NCBI GenBank assembly: GCA_963752325.1
Contig: CAVVXU010000007.1
Coordinates: forward strand, 1-64,000
Reading direction: 5' to 3'
Length of the DNA: 64,000 nucleotides
Source: CAVTJL01 sp963752325
GTDB lineage: Bacteria > Pseudomonadota > Alphaproteobacteria > Geminicoccales > Geminicoccaceae
Position 1 is the stretch's first letter. Each line of letters begins with the position of its first letter. The notes under the pieces are model-generated. The model was given only the letters and a program-made list of their open reading frames with translations, did not search any database and had not been told where the DNA came from. Below are positions 35,427 to 43,970 of the stretch, in pieces. The translations under genes were made by a program, and so were the position numbers.

Positions 35427-36209
35427 ATGTCGGACGCGGATCTGAACAGGCCGCAGCTCTTGGTGGCGATGGACCATGGGCGTGCGATGGGTGCGGTTCC
35501 GGGGCTCGAGGATCCGGGCCGTGTCATCGACACCGTCGCGGAGGCCGGCGCCGACGGGATCATGACCTCCTTCGGCGTGGTCAAGCGCTACCGGGACCGG
35601 CTGATCGGGCGAATTCCCACCTGGCTCCGGCTCGACGGTGGCCCGTCGATCCTCAAGGAGGCTTGGCTCACCAATACCGAGTGGTCGCTCCTCCACACGC
35701 TCGAGGAAGCCGAGGGGCTGGGCTGCCGGGGCGCCTGCCTGATGTACTTCATGGGAGCCGGGTGCGAGCTGGAGACGCTCGAGATTGTGGCCAGCGTCTG
35801 CAACGAGGCGATGCGAAGCGGGATGCCGGTGATGGTCGAGGCACTGCCCAGCCGTCACCCGAGCATTCCGGACACCAACGATGCCGGGATGATGGCGGAT
35901 GCCTGCAGGATTGCCTTCGAGCACGGCGCTGACGTGCTCAAGACCTACTATCCGGGCACGCCCGAGGGCTTTGCCCACGTCGTCAAGAGCACGCCGGCGC
36001 CCGTGCTGATCGCCGGCGGCCCGAAGCTCGATAGTGACCGGGCGGTGCTCGACATGGTGGCGGCGACGATGGCCGAGGGCGGGCGTGGCGTCGTCTTCGG
36101 CCGCAACATCTGGCAGCACCGGCGTCCCGACCTCATGGTCAAAGCGCTGCGGGCAGTCATTCACGAGGGCGCTTCGGGCGCGGATGCCGAGGAGCTGCTG
36201 GCCGGCTGA
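35427..36209 (+). CDS. Class I aldolase of the DhnA/LsrF type
   Basis: A 260-residue Schiff-base aldolase: RPQLLVAMDHGRAMGAVPGL, EAGADGIMTSFGVVKRYRDR, GMPVMVEALPSRHP, and HGADVLKTYYPGTPEGF with the catalytic Lys, then APVLIAGGPKLDSDRAVLDM and GVVFGRNIWQHRRPDLMVKA (phosphate-binding Gly-rich strand). The family includes fructose-bisphosphate aldolase, tagatose-bisphosphate-type aldolases and LsrF. GGGAGAG lies before the ATG. It is followed after ten bases by a FGGY sugar kinase, so together they probably phosphorylate and split an unknown sugar or sugar acid. A separate glycolytic class I aldolase gene lies at 50-51 kb. Confidence 0.85.
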   Translation: MSDADLNRPQLLVAMDHGRAMGAVPGLEDPGRVIDTVAEAGADGIMTSFGVVKRYRDRLIGRIPTWLRLDGGPSILKEAWLTNTEWSLLHTLEEAEGLGCRGACLMYFMGAGCELETLEIVASVCNEAMRSGMPVMVEALPSRHPSIPDTNDAGMMADACRIAFEHGADVLKTYYPGTPEGFAHVVKSTPAPVLIAGGPKLDSDRAVLDMVAATMAEGGRGVVFGRNIWQHRRPDLMVKALRAVIHEGASGADAEELLAG

Positions 36210-36219
36210 GGCGCGTTTT

Positions 36220-37753
36220 GTGAGGTCCGTCCCTCTCCTGTGCGGCGTCGACGCGGGCACCGGTAGCGTCCGCGCCGTCATCGTCGAGCCGGGCCGCGGC
36301 GTGCTGGCAACCTATGGGGTGCCGACGCCGACCGTGGTCATCGGGCCAGGCCAGGGCGAGCATGAAGCCGAGGAGCTATGGCGGGCGACCGTCGAGGCCA
36401 TCCGTGGCGCCCTGGCCAGGGTGGAGGCGCCGTCGCGGGTGCGGGGCCTCGCCGTCGCGAGCGTGGGAGAGGCCGGCACCCTGCTCGACCGTGCCGGCCG
36501 GCCCACTCATCCCATCATCGCCTGGTACGACAGCCGCACCACCGAGGAGCTTCGTGATCTCGTGGCGAGGATCGGCCGCGAGCGTCTGATCCGGCTCACC
36601 GGTCTATGCCCCGACCCGACCTTCTCGCTTCTCAAGCTGTTGTGGCTCAGGCGGCATCGTCCGGAAGCCTGGGCCGGAGGAGAGCGTTGGCTTCAGGTGA
36701 GCAGTTGGTTGGCGTTCCGGCTCTCGGGCGTGCCCGCATGCGACCACACGCTGGCCTCGCGCACCATGCTCCTGGATCTCGAGCGTGGGGACTGGGCTAC
36801 CGGTCTCATGGGCGAGCTCGACCTGCCCTTAGGGCTGGTTCCCGAGATTCGGCCGCTTGGCCATCGGCTGGGCCGTATCACCGCCGAGGCCGCGGCCGAG
36901 ACCGGCCTGCCCCCGGACTGTGCGGTCGGGGTCGGCGGGCACGATCATTTCTGCGGGGCGCTGGCCATCGGCGCCGACAGGCCCGGCATCGTGATGGACA
37001 GCATGGGCACTGCCGAGGCCTTGACGCTCATGCTCGACCGGCCGAGCGGCACGACGGCCCTCGCCGATGCGGGGCTGAACCAGGGCATGCTCTTGGTGCA
37101 GGAGCCTGTCTACTACGCCTTCGGCGGGCTCATGACCTCGGCCGCTGCCGTCGAGTGGTTTCGCGGTGTCATCGGCGGGCAGGAGCATGAGACGCTCCTG
37201 GCCGAGGCGCGGGCCGTTCCACCGGGGGGCGGTGGATTGCTGTTTCTGCCCCACCTCAGGATCGGCTCGCCGCCTTTCCCCGACCCGATCTCACGCGGCG
37301 CATTCCTCGGGCTTGGCGATACGACGGATCGAGGGGCCCTCTATCGGTCCGTGCTGGAAGGCCTCGCAGCCGATGTGGCGAACGTGCTGGAGCAGATGCT
37401 TGAGCCTCGTGGGAGCCGGAGCGCTCGAGCGTTACATCGCCATCGGCGGCAGCACGCGCAACGATCTGTTGATGAGCATCAAGGCTGGCCTTCTCGAGCG
37501 CACGCTCGAGGTCAGCGACGAGCCCGAGGCCGTGGGCATCGGCGCCGCGATGCTGGGTGGGCTGGCGGCAGGCGTGTTCGACGACCTGGCCGATGCCCGG
37601 GCACAGCTGCCGATCCGGCCGCGGCTCGTGCAGCCCGATGAGGGTTGGCCGGTCGAACATCGCCGCCATCGCCGTCGCGTCTATGCCGAGGCCTACGCCA
37701 CGACACGTCGCCTTCATGCGCTTCTACTCGATGGGCCACAGGTAGCCGGCTAG
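36220..37753 (+). CDS. FGGY-family carbohydrate kinase (frame break near 3' end)
   Basis: A sugar kinase of about 510 residues: LLCGVDAGTGSVRAVIVEPG (first phosphate loop), GLAVASVGEAGTLLDRAGRP, IAWYDSRTTEELRDLV, VGVGGHDHFCGALAIGADRP and DSMGTAEALTLML (the two FGGY signatures), then ALERYIAIGGSTRNDLLMSI with the ATP-binding GG. The last piece is in a different frame; the break is at about 37410. The start is a GTG (36220). It is an operon with the aldolase. The substrate is unknown; family members phosphorylate xylulose, gluconate, fuculose, glycerol or AI-2. Confidence 0.85.
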
Positions 37754-37764
37754 CCTGCGCCCGG

Positions 37765-38382
37765 TCACATGACGAGCCGGCGCTGCGTCAGGCGGAGCGT
37801 CTGGACCGAGAGGCGGATGTAATAGACATTGCCCAGGATATCGCTCTCGATGTTGAGCGCTATGCCCGGAGCTTCAGGCACCGACATGTCGCGCCACACC
37901 ACTTGGCGCTCGCCGCTGCCGCCCAGCGCCAGGGTCTTGCCGCGGCGCCACTCACGCGGGTACCAGCTCGGCCGCGCGAGACAGGAGTCGATCATACCGC
38001 CGATCTGCTCAAAGGGGGTCGTGAGCAGGTCGCCGTTCGTCGAGGAGACGGTCTCTCCGTGGCAGACGTAGCTCGCGGTGGGATAGCTCGAGCCTTCGAC
38101 CGCGCAGCTCAGGAACCGCGCAGGAACGACCTGCCCGGCCCATCGATCAGAGCCGTCGCGCTGGTCCCGCAAGGACGCATAGCGTTGCGACTCGGCATCG
38201 ACGATCCGGGCGAGAGCGTTGCAGAAGCGGTCGAGCTCAGCCTCGGGCGATTCGGGCCTCTCGACCTCAGGCTGCACCGCCGGCGCGGCAGCGGGTTGCG
38301 GCGGCGCCGGCGGCTCGGGCGTTCGCGCGCATGCCGCAAGGGCGGCCAGCGCGACCAAGCACATGGCACTGGCCCGGGTCAT
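37765..38382 (-). CDS. Hypothetical lipoprotein (205 aa)
   Basis: The N-terminus ends in the lipobox ALAAC (Cys18). A Pro/Ala/Glu-rich linker (20-47) leads into a domain with four cysteines (FCNALARIVDAE, FLSCAVEG, YVCHGETV, DSCLARPSWYP) and a C-terminal beta region (PGIALNIESDILGNVYYIRL). The family is not recognised. The start overlaps the FnrL stop (ATGA), so it is co-translated with this regulator, an unusual pairing for a lipoprotein. Confidence 0.65.
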   Translation of the reverse strand: MTRASAMCLVALAALAACARTPEPPAPPQPAAAPAVQPEVERPESPEAELDRFCNALARIVDAESQRYASLRDQRDGSDRWAGQVVPARFLSCAVEGSSYPTASYVCHGETVSSTNGDLLTTPFEQIGGMIDSCLARPSWYPREWRRGKTLALGGSGERQVVWRDMSVPEAPGIALNIESDILGNVYYIRLSVQTLRLTQRRLVM

Positions 38383-39134
38383 TCGCCGGCCGTGGCCAGG
38401 AGCTCGCGCCGTGCCGGCACCGTGAAATGGTGGGTATCTGAAAGCTGGATGATGCCTTCGCCTCTGAGCTGGGTGAACGCCCGGCTCACGGTCTCGATTG
38501 TAAGGCCAAGATAGTCGGCGATGTCCGTCCGGCTCATCGGGAGCGGTATCGGCTCAGGATCACACTTGCGGCGCCGGTCCGCTAGTCGCAGCAGGAAGCT
38601 CGCGAGGCGCTCGCGCGCGGTCTTGCGCCCGAGGAGAAGCATCTGGTCTTGAGCCTCGGCGAGCTCGCTCGAGGCCCGTGCGAGCAATTCCTTCTCGAGG
38701 TCCGGCATGCTGTCGAGCAGCTTGAGGAACCGGCTCCGGGGAAACCGGCACACAGTCACCGGCGTGACCGCCTCGGCGGAATAGATGTAGGTGTCCGAGA
38801 AGGCGAGACCGAGAAAGTCGCCCGGCACCAGAAAGCCGGTGATCTGCCGCCGCCCGTCACCCATGAGCTTGTAAAGCTTCAGCATGCCTTCTGTGAGCGA
38901 GAAGACGTCCTTGGCAGGGTCACCCTCGTAGAACAGCGTGTCGGCTGTGGCGAGGACACGCCCGGTGCCGATGGCGGCGAGCGCAGGCTGGTCAGTGGCA
39001 TCAAGAGCGCCGCATATGGACAGACCCCGAACCTCGCATGCGTCACAGAGGAGCTTTCCGCCGTGCGCCGCGGCATGAATCGACCCGGATGTGCTCACCG
39101 CTTGCGCCTCATCCTCTCCTACCACCGGCAACAT
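38379..39134 (-). CDS. Fnr/FnrL-type oxygen-sensing regulator
   Basis: A 251-residue Crp/Fnr protein with candidate [4Fe-4S] ligands Cys30, Cys33 and Cys41 (LLCDACEVRGLSIC, the FnrL spacing) and Cys129 (VTVCRFPRSRF). The cyclic-nucleotide-like barrel spans about 45-160, with a long dimer helix after it. The HTH is MSRTDIADYLGLTIETVSRA, with E..SR in the recognition helix as in Fnr and FixK proteins that read TTGAT-N4-ATCAA. A near-perfect match to that site lies 20-33 bases before its start codon, so autoregulation is likely. It should act as the low-oxygen regulator of this strain. Confidence 0.9.
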   Translation of the reverse strand: MLPVVGEDEAQAVSTSGSIHAAAHGGKLLCDACEVRGLSICGALDATDQPALAAIGTGRVLATADTLFYEGDPAKDVFSLTEGMLKLYKLMGDGRRQITGFLVPGDFLGLAFSDTYIYSAEAVTPVTVCRFPRSRFLKLLDSMPDLEKELLARASSELAEAQDQMLLLGRKTARERLASFLLRLADRRRKCDPEPIPLPMSRTDIADYLGLTIETVSRAFTQLRGEGIIQLSDTHHFTVPARRELLATAGE

Positions 39135-39153
39135 GACGAGCTAAGGACAGCGC

Positions 39154-39167
39154 TTGACTTGGGTCAA
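39154..39167. promoter_or_regulatory. Fnr/FixK-type box (TTGAC-N4-GTCAA)
   Basis: TTGAC-TTGG-GTCAA is a perfect palindrome matching the Fnr consensus TTGAT-N4-ATCAA at eight of ten positions. It lies between the divergent fnrL gene (start 39134) and the plus-strand gene starting at 39229. Close to the fnrL start, it would fit negative autoregulation; for the other gene it would be a plausible activator or repressor site. Confidence 0.6.
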
Positions 39168-39228
39168 TGCGGCGAGGTTGGGCGAGCGTCACCGTGTCGC
39201 GCATGCTTCCGAACGTCTTGCCGCTCAC

Positions 39229-39702
39229 ATGAGCAGCCCTTCGGGCCTCTCGTGGCGGCGCCTCGACCCTAACGAGGCGCGGCTCGTCTATCCGCTGATC
39301 GTGGCGACTGGCGGTGTGCCCGACCTTGCGGATTGGGTGGAGCTCGCCTCGTGTTGGGCCGCCGATCCGAGGAATTGGAGCGGCCGTGGCATGGTGGGGC
39401 TTCAGGGTCGTGACGGCGTGTTCGTCGCAATCTTCCTCTACGAGATCGGGCCATCTGCGACGGAGGATTTGCTCTTGCCCATGTTGCGTGCCGCCGAGAT
39501 CGTCAGGTCTGACATCACGCTGAGTGCAGCACTCGGTGCGGCTTCCAATGTGGCGCGCGAAGCGGGTTGCAGCCGAGTGGTCATGGAGGTCGACGAGAGC
39601 TCGGTCGCTGGCCGTGCGCTCGCTACGAGACTGGCATCTCTCCAGCCCCACCTCGGGCTGACGCGAGAGGGTAGCTCATGGGTGATGGCTTCGCCCTGCT
39701 GA
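39229..39702 (+). CDS. Hypothetical protein, possibly GNAT-like
   Basis: A 157-residue soluble protein: LSWRRLDPNEARLVYPLIVA, then WSGRGMVGLQGRDGVFVAIF, LLLPMLRAAEIVRSDITLSA and AREAGCSRVVMEVDESS. The order of strand, strand, long helix and strand resembles an N-acetyltransferase fold, but the acetyl-CoA loop (R/Q-x-x-G-x-G/A) is not seen. I therefore leave it unassigned. It is divergent from fnrL and shares the Fnr-type box. The ATG at 39229 is chosen because homology-like sequence begins there; the ribosome site is weak. Confidence 0.5.
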   Translation: MSSPSGLSWRRLDPNEARLVYPLIVATGGVPDLADWVELASCWAADPRNWSGRGMVGLQGRDGVFVAIFLYEIGPSATEDLLLPMLRAAEIVRSDITLSAALGAASNVAREAGCSRVVMEVDESSVAGRALATRLASLQPHLGLTREGSSWVMASPC

Positions 39703-39773
39703 GGTGCGGATGGCCAGTCCTCAGCCCGCACACGGAAAGCCCTTCAGTCCCGGGTGCTCAGGGGCTCCATGTC

Positions 39774-40620
39774 TCATGTCAGGCGGAAGACGCAGGCATC
39801 GCCGATCCGTAGCAGCGCGGTCGCTGCTGGCGCCAGAAGCGGCACGGCATTCTGTCCAAACCATCCGCCGCCGGTACGCTCGTTCCGGCGGATGCGCAGC
39901 AGCGTGGCCAACGGCTCTTTGCCGGTTCTCTGTCCTGTCGCCTGATCGACGGTCGTGACCGCGCAGCGATCACAGCGCTTGACGAGACGCAGACGAATCC
40001 GCCCTTCGACGATCAGCTCATTGCTGTCATCCTCGGTCCGGGCAGGGAGGCCTCCGATCACGAGGTTCGGCCGGAAGCGGGTCATCGGCACCGGTGTCGC
40101 GGCCTGCTCGCCCAGGACCGCGTTCAGCTCTGCCAGCGAGGCGTCGTTGGTGATCAGTAAGGGGAAGCCGTCTGCGAAGGCTGTATGGCTGTCGCCCGGC
40201 GCGTAGCTCGGGTCGCAAGGGCGGATGCGATCGTCGGGAAAGCGGACGATGCGCACGCGACGACCGAGCCAATGCGAGACAGCCCGGTCGGCCGCTGCGT
40301 CCGGCGCCAGGGCTTCGACCTCGTCGCGCCAGACGCGAACGCTCAGGCGCTCGCCCTGATCACCGCGCGGCAGGACGACCTCATCGCTGCCGTCGAGCGA
40401 GAGACGGAGCGCGTCGGTCGTCCAGCCTCGGCACTGCAAGCGCGAGGCGCGGCTCCTCACGTTGCGTCAGGAACCGACCACGATCGTCGACGATCATCCA
40501 GCGGCGGTCGTCTTCCAGGCCGCGAGCCGCCACGCGCGAGGTCTCGAGCGGGATGCCGCGGCACCCCTTGACGGGGTAGATCCAGAGCTCGCGGACGCGG
40601 CCCGTCGGACCTTCGATCAT
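39774..40620 (-). CDS. MOSC-domain protein (frame break)
   Basis: About 282 residues. A MOSC N-terminal beta-barrel (VRELWIYPVKGCRGIPLETS, ARGLEDDRRWMIVDDRGRFL, TQREEPRLAL) is followed, after a frame change near 40420, by the MOSC domain. The latter has DGFPLLITNDASLAELNAVL, VPMTRFRPNLVIGG, RLRLVKRCDRCAVTTVDQAT with the conserved Cys that binds sulfur or molybdopterin, and ending FGQNAVPLLAPAATALLRIG. This is the MARC/YcbX architecture. Such proteins handle molybdenum-cofactor-dependent reduction of N-hydroxylated compounds in known cases. The joined protein is complete, so an indel is likely. Confidence 0.85.
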
Positions 40621-40758
40621 ACATGCCTCCGGGCATCGCTCGCTGTCAGGGTAGGGCAGGTCGGTGGCGCGCGACAACCGCTGCCCTTGCGGGCCTGGAT
40701 ACCCGTCGTCATGCTTGGCCTCGCGCGCTTGGATGACTCGATTCCTCGAGGCTGGCTC

Positions 40759-42886
40759 ATGAATCGCCCCGTTCCACCGGTCGCGCGGCGCGTCCCGCTG
40801 CGGCATGAGCGCTTCGGCCTCAGCTGGGCCGACGACTATGCGTGGTTGCGAGATCCCGCCTATCCCGAGGTCCAGGATCCCGAGATCTTGGCCTATCTCG
40901 AGGCCGAGAACGCCTACTTCGAGCAAGTGATGGCGCCCCTCGAGCCGCTCGTCGAGACTCTCCACGCCGAGCTCAAGGCGCGCCTCAAGCCGGACGACAG
41001 CTCCGTGCCAGTGCGCGACGGCGGCTTCGAGTATCATTGGCAATTCGCGCCGGGTGCCCAGTACCGCACCTGGTTTCGCCGCGCTGTCTCCGAGCCCGAG
41101 CCGCAGGTGATCCTCGACGAGACGATGCTCGCCGAAGGACGCAGCTTCTTCAATGTCAGGGCGATCGCTCCGAGCCCCGACGGTGTGCTTCTGGCCTACA
41201 CGGTCGACGAGGACGGGTCAGAGCGCTACCGGCTCGCCGTCAAGAACCTGGATACCGGTGAGGTTCTCGAGCATCGGGTCCGCGACACATCGGGTGCGGT
41301 CGCCTGGAGCGCCGCTGGCGGCACGCTCTTCTATGTCGAGCTGAACGAGAGCCTGCGTCCGTTCAGGGTCCGCGCGCATCGGCTGGGCACGGACCAGGCC
41401 GACGACAGGATCGTCTACGAGGAAGACGATCCCGCATTCTTCGTCTCGCTCGAGCCGGACCCGCGACAGGCGGCTGATCCTGATCGGGAGCGGCACGCAC
41501 GTCACGCGGGAGGTCAGGCTGCTGCCGGCTCGGACCGGCCGAACGACGATCCTCGTGCTCGTGGCGCCGCGTCGCGACGGCCATCGCTATGCAGTCGATC
41601 ACGCGCATGGGCGGCTTGTGGATCGTGACCAACGACCGGCACGACAACTTCCGGCTGGTGAGCGCTGTCGGCGGACGCGCCGGGAGAGGAAGGCTGGGAG
41701 GAGCTGCATTCCAGGCAGCGACGAGCGCTATCTCCTTGGCGCCAGCTGCTTCGAGCGCTTCCTCGTGGTGTCGGAGCGGATCAACGGCCTCGCGCGCATC
41801 CACGTCAGGACCTATGCGGGCGAGGAGCACGAGATCGACTTTCCCGAGGAGGTCTACACGGTGACGCTGGGAGACAACCGGGAGTTCGCCAGCGATACGA
41901 TCCGGCTCGGCTACACCTCGATGATCACGCCCGCCTCGGTCTTCGACTACCGGGTGGATGCGCGCGAGCTGACCGTGCGCAAGGTCCAGGAGATCCCTTC
42001 GGGGTACGAGAAGAGCCGCTACGTGACCCGTCGGCTCATGGCTCCGGCGAAAGACGGCGCGCAGGTGCCGATCACGATCGTTCACCGGGACGACTATCCC
42101 GTCGACGGCACCGGCCGCCTCTACCTCTACGCCTACGGCGCCTACGGCCACGGCCTCGATCCTGCCTTCAACGCCCACCGGCTCTCGCTTCTGGATCGCG
42201 GCTTCGCCTGGGCGCTGGCCCATGTGCGTGGCGGGGACGAGCTGGGCTGGCGGTGGTACGAGGATGGCAAGCTCGACAAGAAGGAGAACAGCTTCGGCGA
42301 CTTCATCGCCTGCGCCGAGCATCTCGTGCGCGCCGGCTACGGCCGTGCCGGCGAGATCGCCGTGCGCGGGCGGCAGCGCCGGAGGCATGCTCATCGGCGC
42401 CGTTGTAAACCAGCGCGCGGAGCTGTGGCGCTGCGCCATCGCCGAGGTGCCCTTCGTCGACGTTCTCAACACCATGCTCGACCCATCGCTTCCCCTCACG
42501 CCCATAGAGTGGCCCGAGTGGGGCAATCCGATCGAGGACCCCGAGGCGCTCGCGCCGGATTCTCGGCTACTCTCCTTGCGACAATGTTCGGGCGCAGGCC
42601 TACCCGGCCATGCTTGCTGACGGCCGGAATCAGCGATCCGCGCGTGACCTATTGGGAGCCGGCCAAGCTCGCGGCGAGGCTGCGCGCCACGAAGATGGGC
42701 GACAGCCTGCTGCTGCTGAAGACCAACATGGAGGCAGGGCATTTCGGTCGGTCGGGCCGCTTCGAGATGCTGCGCGAGGTCGCCGAGCAGTTCGCGTTCG
42801 TGCTGCATTGCTTCGGGCTGGCCGCACATGGAGAAGGCGACCCCATCCGTCCGCTTGACGCGACTCGGGCAGGGTTCCATCTTTAG
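40759..42886 (+). CDS. ptrB: Oligopeptidase B / prolyl oligopeptidase (many frame breaks)
   Basis: An S9A peptidase of about 700 residues. N-terminal propeller: RHERFGLSWADDYAWLRDPA, then ILAYLEAENAYFEQVMAPLE, SFFNVRAIAPSPDGVLLAYT and DEDGSERYRLAVKNLDTGEV. Catalytic part: LYLYAYGAYGHGLDPAFNAH, WALAHVRGGDELGWRWYEDG, the Ser loop GSAGGMLIGAVVN, and a His in EAGHFGRSGRFEML. Reading it needs frame changes near 41455, 41612, 41675, 41712, 42370, 42555 and 42620, more than in any other gene here, so true decay cannot be excluded. The enzyme cuts small peptides after Arg and Lys. The last bases overlap the Irr-like site of mbfA. Confidence 0.8.
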
Positions 42887-42898
42887 AACCGTTCCAAT
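42882..42898 (+). promoter_or_regulatory. Irr-type iron control element upstream of mbfA
   Basis: TTTAGAACCGTTCCAAT resembles the alphaproteobacterial ICE motif TTTAGAA-N3-TTCTAAA: the left half is exact and the right half matches at five of seven positions, with the correct three-base spacer. It overlaps the ptrB stop codon and lies 56 bases before the mbfA ATG. Irr represses mbfA under iron limitation in other species, which fits its position. Confidence 0.6.
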
Positions 42899-42953
42899 CA
42901 GAGGAATCGCCGGCTCAAGTTGCCGCGCGGCCGCCGATTACGAGAGCCCGAGC

Positions 42954-43935
42954 ATGATTCCGTTCACGCCGCGCGCTTATAAGCGATTCGCCGATCTTAG
43001 CGAGCGGGAGGTTCTGGCGCTCGCCATCACCCTCGAGGAGGAGGATGGCCGGATCTATCGGGACTATGCCGAGGGACTGAAGGAGAAATTTCCGGGCTCG
43101 GCCGAGGTCTTCCAGGAGATGGCCGAGGAGGAGAGCGAGCATCGGCGGCGGCTTATCGACCTCTTCGTCGAGAAGTTCGGCGAGCACATTCCCATGATCC
43201 GCCGCGAGCACGTGCGCGGCTTCATCCGCCGCAAGCCGCTCTGGCTGACCCAGAACCTCGGCGTGGACGCGGTCCGCAAACAGGCCGAGGAGATGGAGAT
43301 CGAGACGACCCGATTCTACCGTCAGGCGGCCAAGCGCGCGACGCGACGCCGGCATAAGGAAGCTGCTGGGCGATCTGGCCGAGGCGGAGAGCACGCACGT
43401 CCAGCTCGCCGAGCGCCTTGAGCGCAAGCTGGTGCCGGCCAGCGTCCGGGACCAGGAGGCGGAGACGCAGCGCCGGACCTTCCTACTGCAGATCGTCCAG
43501 CCCGGGCTCGCCGGGCTCATGGACGGCTCGGTCAGCACGTTGGCCCCGGTGTTCGCCGCGGCGTTCGCCACGGGCAACAGCTGGGATGCCTTCGTCGTCG
43601 GCATCGCCGCGTCGATCGGTGCCGGCATCAGCATGGGCTTTGCCGAGGCGCTCTCGGACGACGGAAGCCTTACCGGTCGTGGGCAGCCGCTTCTGCGCGG
43701 GATCATCTGCGGGATGATGACGGCGCTTGGTGGCGTTGGCCACACGCTCCCCTACCTCATCGCGGACTTCCGGCTGGCGACGACGATCGCCGTCGGTGTG
43801 GTGGTGATCGAGCTCTGGATCATCGCCTGGGTGAGGGCGCGGTACATGGACACGCCATTCCTGTCCGCGGCCTTCCAGGTCGTCGTAGGCGGCTTTCTCG
43901 TCTTCCTGACGGGCATCCTGATGGGACATGCTTAA
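42954..43935 (+). CDS. mbfA: Membrane-bound ferritin / iron exporter MbfA (frame break)
   Basis: About 326 residues. The N-terminal half is a rubrerythrin-like di-iron four-helix bundle: ALAITLEEEDGRIYRDYAEG, MAEEESEHRRRLIDLFVEKF, AEEMEIETTRFYRQAAKRA and AEAESTHVQLAERLERKL, supplying Glu and His ligands in each helix. The C-terminal half is a VIT1/CCC1-like membrane domain: PGLAGLMDGSVSTLAPVFAA, GNSWDAFVVGIAASIGAGIS and three further helices. The frame changes near 43350 within helix 3-4 and rejoins cleanly. MbfA exports iron and protects against iron and peroxide stress. The Irr-like site upstream supports iron control. Confidence 0.88.
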
Positions 43936-43970
43936 GGGGCCGGTGTCTGGCGTAGCCGCGACGGCCGGCT

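Noticed and set aside
29112..36209. AI-2 quorum-sensing (Lsr) system made of the AI-2E permease, LsrF-like aldolase and FGGY kinase
   Set aside because: The genes are on different strands and several kilobases apart, no LsrB/LsrR or ABC transporter is present, and the AI-2E family name does not imply AI-2 transport.
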